A DNA stretch of 43,499 nt from Zoogloea sp. (GCA_009026175.1 WBTZ01000025.1:1-43499), one strand, 5' to 3'. Shown: positions 1 through 8,162, numbered from the stretch's first letter. The notes: a model not told the origin generated them from the letters alone. Program-made: numbers and translations.

Positions 1-1299
1 AGCCTGTCCCGCGCGGCGGAGAGCCGGCCCCGGCCGGCTGCGCCTCCGCCTGCTGCTCCGCAAGCTGCCGTGCCCCCGTCTGCCGGACAGGCGCCTGTGC
101 GGCCTGCGGCCGCGGCGCAGCAACGGCCGGCCGACATGCAACCCTTCAACCCGCCGCGGGTGGAGCTGTCGCGGGAAGTCTTCAATGCGGCCACATCCCA
201 GGTGCGCCGCCCGCCCGCCGAACCAGCCCCCGCGCCCCGGTCTCCCCTGCGTTCCGATGCGCCACCCGCTTCCCGTGAGACTCCGCCGCGTCCGCGTCCG
301 ACCGGTGTCGAGGAGGAGGCCCGCATCCGCGCCCTGGAGTCGGCCAACTCCCAGATGGCCAACGAACTGGCGACCATCCGCGGCATGATCGAGCGGCAGC
401 TTGCCGGCTTCGCCTGGGGTGAGATGGGGCGTAACGCACCAGGTCGTACCCGGCTGATCGGCGACCTCCTCGAAGCGGGCTTTTCCGCGGTGCTGGCCCG
501 TGAGCTGGCAGAGAGCGTGCCCGAGGACGAGGCGCCGGAAGATGCGCACCGCCTGCTTCACGATGCTCTGGATGCGCGCTTCCAGGCCATGGCCAGCGAT
601 GCCGACATCATCGACCGGGGCGGCGTTTTCGCCCTGGTGGGGCCGACCGGGGTCGGTAAGACCACCACCACGGCCAAGCTGGCCGCCCGCTGCGTGGTGC
701 GCCACGGCGCCGACAAGTTGGCCCTGATCACCACCGACGGCTACCGGATCGGCGCCCATGAGCAACTGCGCATCTATGGCCGCATCCTCGGTGTGCCGGT
801 GTTCGTGGTGCGCGATGCGACCGACCTGCGCGAGACCCTGGCCGGGCTGCGCGACAAGCACATGGTGCTGATCGATACCATGGGGATGAGCCAGCGCGAC
901 AAGATGGTGGCCGAACAGGCCGCCATGCTGACCGGGGCCGGCAAGGTGTCCCGCCTGCTGCTGCTCAATGCCACCAGCCGCGGCGATACCCTGGATGATG
1001 TGATCCGTGCCTATGCCGGCGATGATCTGGCCGGCGTGGTGTTCACCAAGATGGATGAGGCCATGTCCCTGGCGCCGGTGCTGGACGTGGCCATCCGGCA
1101 CCGCGTGCAGGTCTATTACGTGGCCAACGGGCAGCGGGTGCCGGAAGACCTGCACCTGCCCAACCGCGACAAGCTGCTGACCCAGGCGCTGCACGAACTG
1201 CCTGCCAACTCCCCCTTTCGGCTGGAGTCCCTCGAGGCCGGCCTGCTGATGGCCTCCGCCGGCAAGGCGGCGACCAACGGTCTGCACGGAGGGGCCTGA
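1..1299 (+). CDS. flhF: Flagellar GTPase FlhF (5' end outside window)
   Basis: SRP-type GTPase that sets flagellar position and number, usually recruiting FliF to the pole. The reading frame is open from base 1, and the usual FlhF N-terminus (the B domain) is not present, so the true start lies upstream; the GTG at 70 is internal. The first part is a Pro/Ala-rich linker. The G domain follows with G1 GPTGVGKTTTTAK (about 640-680), then TTDGYRIGAHEQLRIYG, the DTMGMSQRD region (G3) and FTKMDE (G4, TKxD), all intact. The C-terminus has the family's YVANGQRVPEDL. A FlhG-like gene begins one base after the stop (ATG at 1301), so the two are presumably cotranscribed. Identification is secure; only the 5' end is missing. 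Confidence 0.95.
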   Translation, partial: SLSRAAESRPRPAAPPPAAPQAAVPPSAGQAPVRPAAAAQQRPADMQPFNPPRVELSREVFNAATSQVRRPPAEPAPAPRSPLRSDAPPASRETPPRPRPTGVEEEARIRALESANSQMANELATIRGMIERQLAGFAWGEMGRNAPGRTRLIGDLLEAGFSAVLARELAESVPEDEAPEDAHRLLHDALDARFQAMASDADIIDRGGVFALVGPTGVGKTTTTAKLAARCVVRHGADKLALITTDGYRIGAHEQLRIYGRILGVPVFVVRDATDLRETLAGLRDKHMVLIDTMGMSQRDKMVAEQAAMLTGAGKVSRLLLLNATSRGDTLDDVIRAYAGDDLAGVVFTKMDEAMSLAPVLDVAIRHRVQVYYVANGQRVPEDLHLPNRDKLLTQALHELPANSPFRLESLEAGLLMASAGKAATNGLHGGA

Positions 1300-1300
1300 G

Positions 1301-2086
1301 ATGCTGCATGCCTCCGATCAGGCCGCCGGCCTGCGCCGTCTTTTCCGTCGCACCCATTCGGCGGTGGTGGCCGTGTTTGCCTGTGGCCGCCGTCCGGATG
1401 CCCTGGCTCTGCAGACCCTGCTGGCTCTGACGGAAGGGGCGCACCGGATCGTCGTGATCGACGAGCATGCCCCCGGGCATGGGTCCCTGCTCAGCACCGC
1501 AGGTCTGCCGGAAGGCGGTGATCTGCTGGGGGCCCTGGAGGGGCAGCATGATGTGACCGAGGCCATGCGCGAACTGGCCGACGGGCTCTGGGTGGTGCCG
1601 GCGGCTGCGACGGTCCAGGCCGTCTCCCTGCTTGACGATACCCACCATGCCCGCCTGGAGGCCGGTCTGACCGAACTCCAGCGGCGCGCCGATCTGCTGG
1701 CCATCCACGCGGTTGGCGACCCCCGGCATCTGACACCCTTTGCCCGCGCGGCGGCACGTCATTTGCTTGTGGTTGAGGCCAGTGGCGTGGGCGCGCGCAG
1801 CGCCTGCCAGTGGATCAAGGGCCTGGCTGCGGCGGGGGCGGGTTCGCTGGAGGTGGCGGTCAGTGGCGCCCGTGACCGGGCCGATGCGACCGCCTTGTTT
1901 GCAAGTCTGAATGACTTTACCGGAAGGCATGTGGGTCTGCCCCTGGTCTGGCGGGGCGAGGTGGAGCGGGATGCGCTGGCCGAGTCGATGACGGCCCCCC
2001 TGGGTGAGCGACACCCGGCGGAAGGCGCCAGCGCATTCATCCGGCGGCTGCGGGCCTGCTCGTCGCAGGCGAGCGCGACGGGCTGA
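1301..2086 (+). CDS. flhG: FlhG/MinD-like flagellar number regulator, P-loop lost
   Basis: It occupies the flhG (fleN) position between flhF and fliA and opens like FlhG (DQAAGLRRLFRR, then a VVAVFACG strand). The length of 261 aa is typical of MinD-like FlhG. Where the deviant Walker A (KGGVGKT) should be, the sequence reads ACGRRPDALALQTLLAL, with no glycine-rich loop and no conserved lysine. The following strand, IVVIDEHAPGHGS, still looks like the MinD switch strand. The C-terminal half has MinD-like spacing but weak motif conservation. ATP binding therefore seems unlikely in the usual way. It may act as a non-hydrolysing partner of FlhF, or regulate expression as FleN does through FleQ; both are inference. 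The family assignment rests on context plus the N-terminus. Confidence 0.75.
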   Translation: MLHASDQAAGLRRLFRRTHSAVVAVFACGRRPDALALQTLLALTEGAHRIVVIDEHAPGHGSLLSTAGLPEGGDLLGALEGQHDVTEAMRELADGLWVVPAAATVQAVSLLDDTHHARLEAGLTELQRRADLLAIHAVGDPRHLTPFARAAARHLLVVEASGVGARSACQWIKGLAAAGAGSLEVAVSGARDRADATALFASLNDFTGRHVGLPLVWRGEVERDALAESMTAPLGERHPAEGASAFIRRLRACSSQASATG

Positions 2087-2201
2087 ATGAGTTGTTTTGT
2101 GAGATATTGTTTCGTGGGTCGCGTTGAAGCCTGTCGTTGCCGATGAGTCTTCCATGACGCAGCGCATCGCCCGGAAAACCAGACCAGAAAGCTGAGCACT
2201 G

Positions 2202-2975
2202 ATGTACACCGCCTCCGGAACCCTTGATAAAGAACAGCTCGTCGTCCAGTACGCGCCATTGGTCAAGCGCATCGCCTACCACCTGATGGCCAAGCTCCCG
2301 GCCAGCGTTCAGGTTGAGGACATCATCCAGAACGGCATGCTGGGCCTGCTCGACGCCATCAATCGATACGAGGAAGGCCTGGGGGCGCAATTCGAGACCT
2401 ATGCCGTCCAGCGCATCCGCGGCGCCATGCTCGATGGTCTGCGGGAGAACGACTGGCTGCCCCGCAGCCTGCGGCGGGACATGCGCCGCATCGAGGCGGC
2501 GGTGCATCAGCTCGAACAGCAGCATGGCCGTCATCCCACCGAGAAGGAACTGGCTGATTCCCTGGGCCTGCCGCTCGCCGACTACCAGCACATGCTGCAG
2601 GAGGCCCGCGGTTACCAGCTCGTCTATTTCGAAGACTTCGCCGGTGATGGCGAAGAGGATTACCTGGAGCGCCATATCACCCTTGAAGGCAACGACCCGC
2701 TGACCCTGTTGCTCGAGGGCAACATGCGGGATGTGCTGATCAAGGCGATCGACGATCTGCCCGACCGGGAGAAGACCGTGATGGGCTTGTATTACGAGCA
2801 GGACATGAACCTGAGGGAGATCGGCGAGGTGCTCGGTGTGTCGGAGTCACGGGTCTGCCAGCTCCACAGCCAGGCCATCGCCCGTCTGCGCTCGCGGATC
2901 TCCGGCGCGATCCAGAATCCTGCGAAGTCCAAGTCTGATGGCCGTGGTCGCGGCCGTCGGCCGGCGGCACCCTGA
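2202..2975 (+). CDS. fliA: RNA polymerase sigma-28 factor FliA
   Basis: Alternative sigma factor for late flagellar genes. At 257 aa it is full length. Region 2 is recognisable (YAPLVKRIAYHLMAKLPASV, EDIIQNGMLGLLDAINRY, FETYAVQRIRGAMLDGLR), then region 3 (RRDMRRIEAAVHQLEQ, HPTEKELADSLG), and region 4 with its helix-turn-helix (LPDREKTVMGLYY, NLREIGEVLGVSESRVCQLHSQAIARLR). The ATG at 2202 precedes the conserved region by a normal distance; its Shine-Dalgarno sequence is weak. The stator genes follow after 20 bases. Its anti-sigma factor FlgM is encoded at 5231-5554, and a candidate sigma-28 promoter precedes flgM. The 115 bases before fliA hold no clear promoter that I can identify. Confidence 0.96.
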   Translation: MYTASGTLDKEQLVVQYAPLVKRIAYHLMAKLPASVQVEDIIQNGMLGLLDAINRYEEGLGAQFETYAVQRIRGAMLDGLRENDWLPRSLRRDMRRIEAAVHQLEQQHGRHPTEKELADSLGLPLADYQHMLQEARGYQLVYFEDFAGDGEEDYLERHITLEGNDPLTLLLEGNMRDVLIKAIDDLPDREKTVMGLYYEQDMNLREIGEVLGVSESRVCQLHSQAIARLRSRISGAIQNPAKSKSDGRGRGRRPAAP

Positions 2976-2995
2976 CCCGGAGACAGGTTCCGTCC

Positions 2996-3736
2996 ATGGA
3001 CAGCATCAGCCTGATCGGCATCACCCTTGCCCTGGCCGCCATTCTGGTGGGGCAGGTGCTCGAAGGAGGGCACGTTGGTTCCCTGATCCAGCCCACGGCT
3101 TTTCTCATCGTGATCGGTGGCACGCTGGGGGCGGTGATGTTGCAAAGCTCCCTGCGGGTCTTCAAGACCGGCATGCAGATGATCCGCTGGGTTTTTGTGC
3201 CGCCCCGCCTCGATCACGAGGCGATGATTGCGGACGTGGTCAACTGGAGCCATGTCGCCCGCAAGGAGGGGCTGCTGTCCCTGGAAAGCCAGATTCCCTC
3301 CATTGATGACCCCTTCATCCGGAAGGGCCTGCAGTTGCTGGTGGACGGGGTGGAGCCCGAGCGGCTCCGGGAGGTGCTCGAGGTCGAGATCGACACCTGG
3401 GAGGGCCAGATGAAGCAGGGCGCCAAGATCTGGGAGGCGGCCGGCGGCTATGCCCCCACCATCGGCATCCTCGGGGCGGTGATGGGGCTGATCCACGTGA
3501 TGGAGAACCTTTCCGACCCCTCGAAGCTGGGCTCCGGCATCGCGGTGGCTTTTGTCGCTACCATCTACGGGGTGGGGGCTGCCAACCTGATCTTCCTGCC
3601 GGTATCGAAGAAGCTGCTCGGCGTCATCGGAACCCTCACCTCCCTGCGCGAGATGGTGGTGGACGGCCTGGTGGGCATCGCCAATGGCGACAATCCGCGC
3701 ATCATCGAGAGCCGCCTGCAGGGTTACGCGGGATAG
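2996..3736 (+). CDS. motC: Flagellar motor stator protein, MotA/MotC family
   Basis: Inner-membrane, ion-conducting stator subunit that couples ion flow to rotor torque. At 246 aa it is shorter than E. coli MotA and closer to MotC or PomA. It has four predicted membrane segments: two near the N-terminus (SLIGITLALAAILVGQVLEGG and PTAFLIVIGGTLGAVML) and two after the cytoplasmic loop (APTIGILGAVMGLIHVM and GIAVAFVATIYGVGAANLIFLPV). The loop carries the charged, torque-generating region (about residues 70-135). It lies 20 bases after fliA and 7 bases before motD, matching the fliA...motCD order of Pseudomonas-type clusters, although no chemotaxis genes intervene here. Whether H+ or Na+ drives it cannot be read from this. 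Confidence 0.93.
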   Translation: MDSISLIGITLALAAILVGQVLEGGHVGSLIQPTAFLIVIGGTLGAVMLQSSLRVFKTGMQMIRWVFVPPRLDHEAMIADVVNWSHVARKEGLLSLESQIPSIDDPFIRKGLQLLVDGVEPERLREVLEVEIDTWEGQMKQGAKIWEAAGGYAPTIGILGAVMGLIHVMENLSDPSKLGSGIAVAFVATIYGVGAANLIFLPVSKKLLGVIGTLTSLREMVVDGLVGIANGDNPRIIESRLQGYAG

Positions 3737-3743
3737 ACCGACC

Positions 3744-4634
3744 ATGGCCAGGCGCAGGAAGGGTGAGGAGGAGCACGAGAACCACGAGCGCTGGCTCGTC
3801 TCCTACGCCGACTTCATCACCCTGCTGTTTGCCTTCTTCGTGGTGATGTACTCCCTGTCGTCCCTCAACGAGGGCAAGTACCGCATCATGTCGGACTCGG
3901 TGGTGAACGCCTTCCGCAACATCGCCACCAACAGCGACGGGCCACGCATCATCTCCAGCCCGATTCCGGCGATCCGGCCAAGCACGCCGCCGCCGCCCTC
4001 GGAGGCCTCGGAGGAGGCCCGCAAGTCCCGCGCCGAGCGGGTCAAGAACATGGCCGAGGAGATCCGCAAGGTGCTTGCGCCGCTGGTCGCGGACGGGCAG
4101 GTGCGGGTCACCGAGGGCGCCTTCGGCATCACGGTGGAGATCAACGCCAGCGTGCTGTTTGCGCCGGGTGAGGCCAGCCTGGGGCCGGAGGCCAAGCGCG
4201 CCTTGCAGGCCGTCGCTGCAGTGGTGGCGGGGTCGGAGTTCCCGATCACGGTCGAGGGGCATACCGACGTCACGCCCATCGCCACCGCCATGTTCCCGTC
4301 CAACTGGGAGTTGTCTGCGGTGCGTGCCTCCAGTGTGGTACGGCTCTTTGTCGAAGGCGGGGTGCGTCCATCACGCCTCACCGCCGCGGGCTACGGCGAT
4401 CAGCGGCCGGTGGCGGACAACTCCAGCGCCGACGGAAGGGCGCGCAATCGCCGGGTGACGATCCTCATCGAGTCGCGGGTGCTTGAGGCAGAGCCGCCGC
4501 CCCGGCCGGTGAAGGCCTCAGGGGTGACGGATTCGATCCTGCCGCCTGATGCGGCTCCGCCGGTGCCCGCCGCCCCCTCCGTACCGCCGGTGGTGCCGAC
4601 GCCGCCCGTGCTGCAGATCCCCGGCAAGCCATGA
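3744..4634 (+). CDS. motD: Flagellar motor stator protein, MotB/MotD family
   Basis: Peptidoglycan-anchored stator partner of MotC. I start it at ATG 3744 (296 aa, MARRRKGEEE), because the in-frame extension to 3684 would overlap motC. A basic cytoplasmic N-terminus is followed by one membrane helix, WLVSYADFITLLFAFFVVMY, in which Asp23 (in YADF) is the conserved ion-binding aspartate. A linker leads to an OmpA-like peptidoglycan-binding domain (VEGHTDVTPI, NWELSAVRASSVVRLF, GYGDQRPVADN, RNRRVTILIE). A Pro/Ala-rich tail of about 50 residues ends the protein. It is the last plus-strand gene before flgN, which converges on it. Both key elements, the proton-channel Asp and the OmpA fold, are intact. 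Confidence 0.93.
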   Translation: MARRRKGEEEHENHERWLVSYADFITLLFAFFVVMYSLSSLNEGKYRIMSDSVVNAFRNIATNSDGPRIISSPIPAIRPSTPPPPSEASEEARKSRAERVKNMAEEIRKVLAPLVADGQVRVTEGAFGITVEINASVLFAPGEASLGPEAKRALQAVAAVVAGSEFPITVEGHTDVTPIATAMFPSNWELSAVRASSVVRLFVEGGVRPSRLTAAGYGDQRPVADNSSADGRARNRRVTILIESRVLEAEPPPRPVKASGVTDSILPPDAAPPVPAAPSVPPVVPTPPVLQIPGKP

Positions 4635-4680
4635 ATGGCACGTGCCGGTGCTTTTGCTGCGGAGCAGGGTAGGGCTGATT

Positions 4681-4698
4681 GCCTGCTGCGCGGCAGGC
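4681..4698. terminator. Possible stem-loop between convergent motD and flgN
   Basis: A perfect 6-bp stem (GCCTGC / GCAGGC) with a 6-base loop lies in the 93-base gap between the convergent stops of motD and flgN. There is no T-run on either side, so it is at best a weak or factor-assisted terminator. Only its position supports the call. Confidence 0.25.
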
Positions 4699-4727
4699 GG
4701 CTGGGGGAACGAAAGCGGCGTGGAGGC

Positions 4728-5204
4728 TCAGACCGAGCCGAGATGGCGGCTGGAGGCGGTCGGTCTGGATTGGCCGTCAGGCCCGTAGATCTGGGGGTGT
4801 TCCGCTGCGGAGAGCAGGGTGGTGAGCGCCTGCTGGTTGTTCTGCAGGCGCTCGACGATCAACTGTCCGTTGACCCGATTGCGCTCCTTGGCCTCTTCGG
4901 CCATGGCCACGACTTCTTCCCATCCGGCCAGCGCGTCGGGCGCCTGGGCAAGGACGATGCGGATGTTCTCGTTGCTGACCTTTGCGCCGACCCGGGCGAA
5001 CATCATGGTGCGTTCGTCGGAAAGGCGCTGGAGGCTGCGGTAAAGCTGGGTCTTCTCTTCCGCAATATTGCTGAGGGCGTCGATCTGGCCGGCGATCAGC
5101 AGGGACTCCTCGCGCTTCAGCAGCTCCAGGAAGGCCCGCATGCCGGCGCGCTCGTCCTGGATGAGACGGGCGAGCCGGTTGGAGAGTCCGGGGTCTGCGG
5201 CCAT
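4728..5204 (-). CDS. flgN: Flagellar export chaperone FlgN
   Basis: Cytoplasmic chaperone for the hook-filament junction proteins FlgK and FlgL, both encoded later in this window. At 158 aa it has the usual all-helical make-up: heptad-rich segments LARLIQDERAGMRAFLELLKREESLL, then EEKTQLYRSLQRLSDERTMM, and a C-terminal helix KERNRVNGQLIVERLQNNQQAL that normally holds the substrate-binding part. The last 20 residues are polar and probably disordered. It follows flgM by 26 bases in the flgA-flgM-flgN order seen in many flagellated proteobacteria, and its 3' end faces motD. Confidence 0.9.
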   Translation of the reverse strand: MAADPGLSNRLARLIQDERAGMRAFLELLKREESLLIAGQIDALSNIAEEKTQLYRSLQRLSDERTMMFARVGAKVSNENIRIVLAQAPDALAGWEEVVAMAEEAKERNRVNGQLIVERLQNNQQALTTLLSAAEHPQIYGPDGQSRPTASSRHLGSV

Positions 5205-5230
5205 GTCAGAAGGCCCTGATCGGCTTCACG

Positions 5231-5554
5231 TCAGGCCTGGCCGGCTTGTCCGGTCTGGGCCGACAGCATCTGGCGGACGCTTTCGATCAGGCCGTCGGCA
5301 ACCCGGCCGGTGTCGACCTTGAAGCGGCCTTCGGTGATGGCCTGCTTGATTTCATCCACCTTTGCGCTGTCCACCACGGGGGTGTTGGCGACGGTTTCTT
5401 CCATTTGCTGCAGGCGAGCGGAGAGGGACGAGATCTCGACCTTTTCGCTGCCACCACCGGCCGCTTCGGATTTGGGAGATTCCTTGGCGGAGCGCGTGCG
5501 CCCGTCATTGGGCGGCAGGCCTCCGGTCGACTTCACAGAATTATCGATCTTCAT
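5231..5554 (-). CDS. flgM: Anti-sigma-28 factor FlgM
   Basis: Binds FliA and is exported once the hook-basal body is complete, which releases late-gene expression. I chose ATG at 5554 (107 aa, MKIDNSVKSTGG), although the frame stays open further upstream. This start has a GAAAGGG-type ribosome site and the characteristic MKIDNS N-terminus. The disordered first half is Ser/Gly/Pro-rich. The second half holds the sigma-binding helices (VEISSLSARLQQMEETVAN, SAKVDEIKQAITEGRFKV, ADGLIESVRQML). A sigma-28 type promoter lies 33-59 bases upstream, so FliA probably feeds back on flgMN. flgA lies 91 bases upstream on the same strand. Confidence 0.94.
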   Translation of the reverse strand: MKIDNSVKSTGGLPPNDGRTRSAKESPKSEAAGGGSEKVEISSLSARLQQMEETVANTPVVDSAKVDEIKQAITEGRFKVDTGRVADGLIESVRQMLSAQTGQAGQA

Positions 5555-5586
5555 GGCGTAGCCCTTTCTTCCTTGTGTCGCAGAGG

Positions 5587-5613
5587 TATACGACCAGTGG
5601 AAGCCAAACTTTA
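5587..5613 (-). promoter_or_regulatory. Candidate sigma-28 promoter of flgM
   Basis: Read on the minus strand, a perfect -35 element TAAAGTTT (5606-5613) is followed after exactly 11 bases by GTCGTATA (5587-5594), a partial match to the GCCGATAA -10 consensus. The spacing fits sigma-28 promoters, and the position 33 bases before the flgM start fits its role. Confidence 0.65.
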
Positions 5614-5645
5614 ACCCATTCGAGTCACGGATGGCGGCCAGGTTC

Positions 5646-6341
5646 TCAAGGGAGCGTAATTTCCACAATTCCCCCGTTGCGCGCAGTCCCACGGACAACC
5701 TGGCCGGTCGCCAGGCGGACTTGCGCCCCCTGGCCGTCGGCTGCGCTGCTCAGCGCCGTGCCGTCGTTTGCGACCTGGAAGCCGGGGCCCCGGGAGATCA
5801 CCTTGACCGGCTGCCCCTGGACCACCGCGGGGGACAGGCGAAGGTGGCTGGCGGCCAGGGGGCGCCCGCCGGCCAGGGCCACCTTGGCAGCATGGCCGAC
5901 GGCCTGGCTCGGGTCGGTCAGCACGTCGGCCGCCTGGGCCGTCAACTCCCCCGACTCACGGCGGATGTCGGCAGGCCCCAGGATCTGGCCGGCCGCGAGC
6001 GGTGCCGTCGTCACCAGATACAGCCCCATCACCTTGATCTCCGCCGGGACGTAAGCCGACCAGGGGGACGGGGCGAGGCAGCGGATGCCCACCGAGATCC
6101 GGCCCCAGGGGCGGACGCCGCCGGGCAGGAAGGTTTCGAACTGGACGCAGGGCGCAAGTTGGTTGTCGGCGCGGAATTCACCGACCTGGATACGGACTTC
6201 CCCCGGCAGGCTGCGGGTCTCGGCATCGAGGAAGCGGGCGATTTCGGCGCGCACCGGAGCAGGGTCCTGGCGGGCTTCAGCCGCTGCTGGCAACTGCAGG
6301 AGAAGGGCACCAAGCAATGCAATGGCGAAAAGACGGGGCAT
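5646..6341 (-). CDS. flgA: Flagellar P-ring assembly chaperone FlgA
   Basis: Periplasmic chaperone for P-ring assembly by FlgI (encoded at 12156-13265). The start at 6341 gives 231 aa with a signal peptide (MPRLFAIALLGALLLQL...AAAEA). ATG 6371 (241 aa) is an alternative, and neither has a clear Shine-Dalgarno sequence. The C-terminal SAF/ChapFlgA region is recognisable from the two beta-clip features: PLAAGQILGPADIRRESGEL and the later GRPLAASHLRLSPAVVQGQPVKVIS, ending with VRGTARNGGIVEITLP. The paired cysteines of the N-terminal region (CVQFE, IRCLAP) fit a periplasmic protein. It is divergent from flgB across about 300 bases and precedes flgM and flgN on the same strand. Confidence 0.92.
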   Translation of the reverse strand: MPRLFAIALLGALLLQLPAAAEARQDPAPVRAEIARFLDAETRSLPGEVRIQVGEFRADNQLAPCVQFETFLPGGVRPWGRISVGIRCLAPSPWSAYVPAEIKVMGLYLVTTAPLAAGQILGPADIRRESGELTAQAADVLTDPSQAVGHAAKVALAGGRPLAASHLRLSPAVVQGQPVKVISRGPGFQVANDGTALSSAADGQGAQVRLATGQVVRGTARNGGIVEITLP

Positions 6342-6547
6342 GGGGGCTGGAACAAGCGGGGCAGTTGCCATTCGATCACGGTTGGCGCCGATGCGCCAGT
6401 CGACACCCGGGGAAGTTGCCGGGGCTTCCGGATTTCTGCGGCAAAAACTGCCGGGCCGGCAGCGTGTGGCTGCCGCGCTAGCCAAATTGGGGTGCTAATT
6501 GCCGCCTGTTCAGGCCATTCCCGAGGGGGGGCGGGCCTTAGCATGGC

Positions 6548-6563
6548 TGGCATGGAAGGTGCA
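6548..6563 (+). promoter_or_regulatory. Sigma-54 type promoter before flgB
   Basis: TGGCATG, 4 bases, GTGCA: this matches the -24/-12 consensus TGGCACG-N4-TTGCA except at two positions, with GG-N10-GC spacing exact. It lies 80 bases before the flgB ATG in the flgA/flgB divergent region. The same architecture recurs before flgG and flgK. Confidence 0.75.
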
Positions 6564-6643
6564 AAGGTGTGGGCAAGGCCCGCGTCGAAGAACTTCTCCA
6601 AGCTTTACGGCGCCAGCGGAAACGAACTTTAGGGGTGACCAGC

Positions 6644-7048
6644 ATGACCAGCCGACTCGACGAGACGATGCGTTTTCACCAGACCGCGCTGAATCTCCGC
6701 GCCTATCGGCAGCAGGTCATCGCCTCCAACATCGCCAACGCCGATACCCCGAACTACAAGGCCCGCGACGTGGATTTCAAGCAGGCCCTGAAGGGTGCCC
6801 TCGGTGGCGAGCCGGCCAACCTGGCCCTCACCACCACCTCGGGCCGCCATCTGCCCGGCGTGGGCGGCACCCCGGTGGAGGACAGCCTGAAGTTCCGCAA
6901 GGAAGAGCAGGGGGCGGTGGATGGCAATACCGTCAACATGGATGTGGAGCGCAGCGCCTTCGCCGAGAACTCGGTGCAGTACCAGGCCAGCGTGACCTTC
7001 ATCAACGGTCTGCTCAGCTCCATGCAGCGGGCCATCCAGGGTCAGTAA
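6644..7048 (+). CDS. flgB: Flagellar proximal rod protein FlgB
   Basis: Proximal rod subunit of the basal body axis. Start ATG 6644 (134 aa, MTSRLDETMRFHQTALNLRA) is supported by AGGGGTGA nine bases upstream; an in-frame extension to 6569 lacks family resemblance. The flagellar rod N-terminal motif is clear (NLRAYRQQVIASNIANADTPNYKARDVDF), and the C-terminal helix (ERSAFAENSVQYQASVTFINGLLSSMQRAI) is the polymerisation helix. It is the first gene of flgBCDEF; flgC follows after 9 bases. A sigma-54 type promoter lies upstream. Confidence 0.97.
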   Translation: MTSRLDETMRFHQTALNLRAYRQQVIASNIANADTPNYKARDVDFKQALKGALGGEPANLALTTTSGRHLPGVGGTPVEDSLKFRKEEQGAVDGNTVNMDVERSAFAENSVQYQASVTFINGLLSSMQRAIQGQ

Positions 7049-7057
7049 GGAAACATA

Positions 7058-7462
7058 ATGAGCATGCTCAACGTCTTTCACGTGGCCGGCAGTGCGCTGC
7101 ACGCCCAGTCCACCCGCCTGAACGCCACCGCCAGCAACCTGGCCAACGCCGACAGCGTCACCTCCAGCAACGGCCAGCCCTACAAGGCCAAGCAGGTCGT
7201 GTTTGCGGCCACCCCGATGGGGTCGCCGGCAGCCCAGGGTGTGCAGGTCAAGCAGGTGGTCGAGAGCGCCGCACCCATGCGCATGGTGTACGACCCTAAG
7301 AGCCCGGCGGCCAACGGAGAAGGCTACGTGACGATGCCCAACGTCAATGTGGTCGAGGAGATGACCAACATGATCTCCGCGTCCCGCGCCTACCAGACCA
7401 ACGCGGAAGTGATGGGCACGGCCAAGACCCTGATGGAAAAAACCCTGACCATCGGTCAGTAA
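7058..7462 (+). CDS. flgC: Flagellar proximal rod protein FlgC
   Basis: Second proximal rod subunit, 134 aa, full length. The N-terminal rod motif is ALHAQSTRLNATASNLANADSV and the C-terminal motif is VNVVEEMTNMISASRAYQTNAEVM, both diagnostic for rod/hook axial proteins. The conserved PYKAKQVVF follows the Asn-rich motif as in other FlgC proteins. It sits 9 bases after flgB and 16 bases before flgD, with a purine-rich ribosome site (AAGGAAA) before its ATG. There are no irregularities. Confidence 0.97.
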   Translation: MSMLNVFHVAGSALHAQSTRLNATASNLANADSVTSSNGQPYKAKQVVFAATPMGSPAAQGVQVKQVVESAAPMRMVYDPKSPAANGEGYVTMPNVNVVEEMTNMISASRAYQTNAEVMGTAKTLMEKTLTIGQ

Positions 7463-7478
7463 GCACTGGAAAGCGATC

Positions 7479-8150
7479 ATGAGCACCGTCAATTCCGCCA
7501 CCTCCGCCGACGTCATCGCGGCCCTGCAGAAGTCCTCCACGTCGTCCACCTCGAAGACCGACGAGGCCCAGAGCCGGTTTCTGAAGCTGCTCACCGAGCA
7601 GCTCAAGAACCAGGACCCCCTCAATCCGATGGACAACGCCCAGATGACCTCCCAGCTGGCCCAGATCAGCACGGTGGATGGCATCTCCAAACTCAACACC
7701 ACCCTGACCGCCCTCCTCGAGGGCAGCCAGTCCAACGAAGCCATGCAGGCCGCTGCGCTGGTGGGCAAGGGCGTGATGGTCGAAGGCAAGGCGCTGACCC
7801 TCTCCGGCAGCAAGGCCTACGGTGGCTTCGAGCTGACCAGCGCCGCCGACAAGGTGACGGTCACGATCAAGGACTCGGCGGGTACCGAGGTGCGCAAGAT
7901 GGAGCTGGGCTCCTTCGATGCGGGCGTCTTCAACTTCGCCTGGGACGGCAAGACCACCAACGGATCCCAGGCTGTCGATGGCAAATACACCATGTCTGTC
8001 GCGGCGACCCGCGGATCGGACGACGTGAAGCCGATCGCGCTGCAGCTCACCACGGTCAATAGCGTGCTGCGCACCAGCAAGGGCGAGGTTTCCCTGGACG
8101 TGGGTTCGGGCAATCTGGTCAGCCTGAGCGACATCAAGCAAATTCTGTAA
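7479..8150 (+). CDS. flgD: Flagellar hook capping/scaffold protein FlgD
   Basis: Hook cap that directs polymerisation of FlgE and then leaves the structure. 223 aa. The N-terminal conserved block is FLKLLTEQLKNQDPLNPMDNAQMTSQLAQISTVDGISKLN (about residues 29-70), the FlgD hallmark. A Tudor-like/FnIII-like C-terminal part carries TSAADKVTVTIKDSAGTEVRKMELG and the FAWDGKTTNGSQAVDGKYTM segment typical of FlgD. Ser/Thr-rich residues fill the first 28 positions. It is followed after 12 bases by its client flgE. Confidence 0.97.
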   Translation: MSTVNSATSADVIAALQKSSTSSTSKTDEAQSRFLKLLTEQLKNQDPLNPMDNAQMTSQLAQISTVDGISKLNTTLTALLEGSQSNEAMQAAALVGKGVMVEGKALTLSGSKAYGGFELTSAADKVTVTIKDSAGTEVRKMELGSFDAGVFNFAWDGKTTNGSQAVDGKYTMSVAATRGSDDVKPIALQLTTVNSVLRTSKGEVSLDVGSGNLVSLSDIKQIL

Positions 8151-8162
8151 GCGGAGGAAAAA

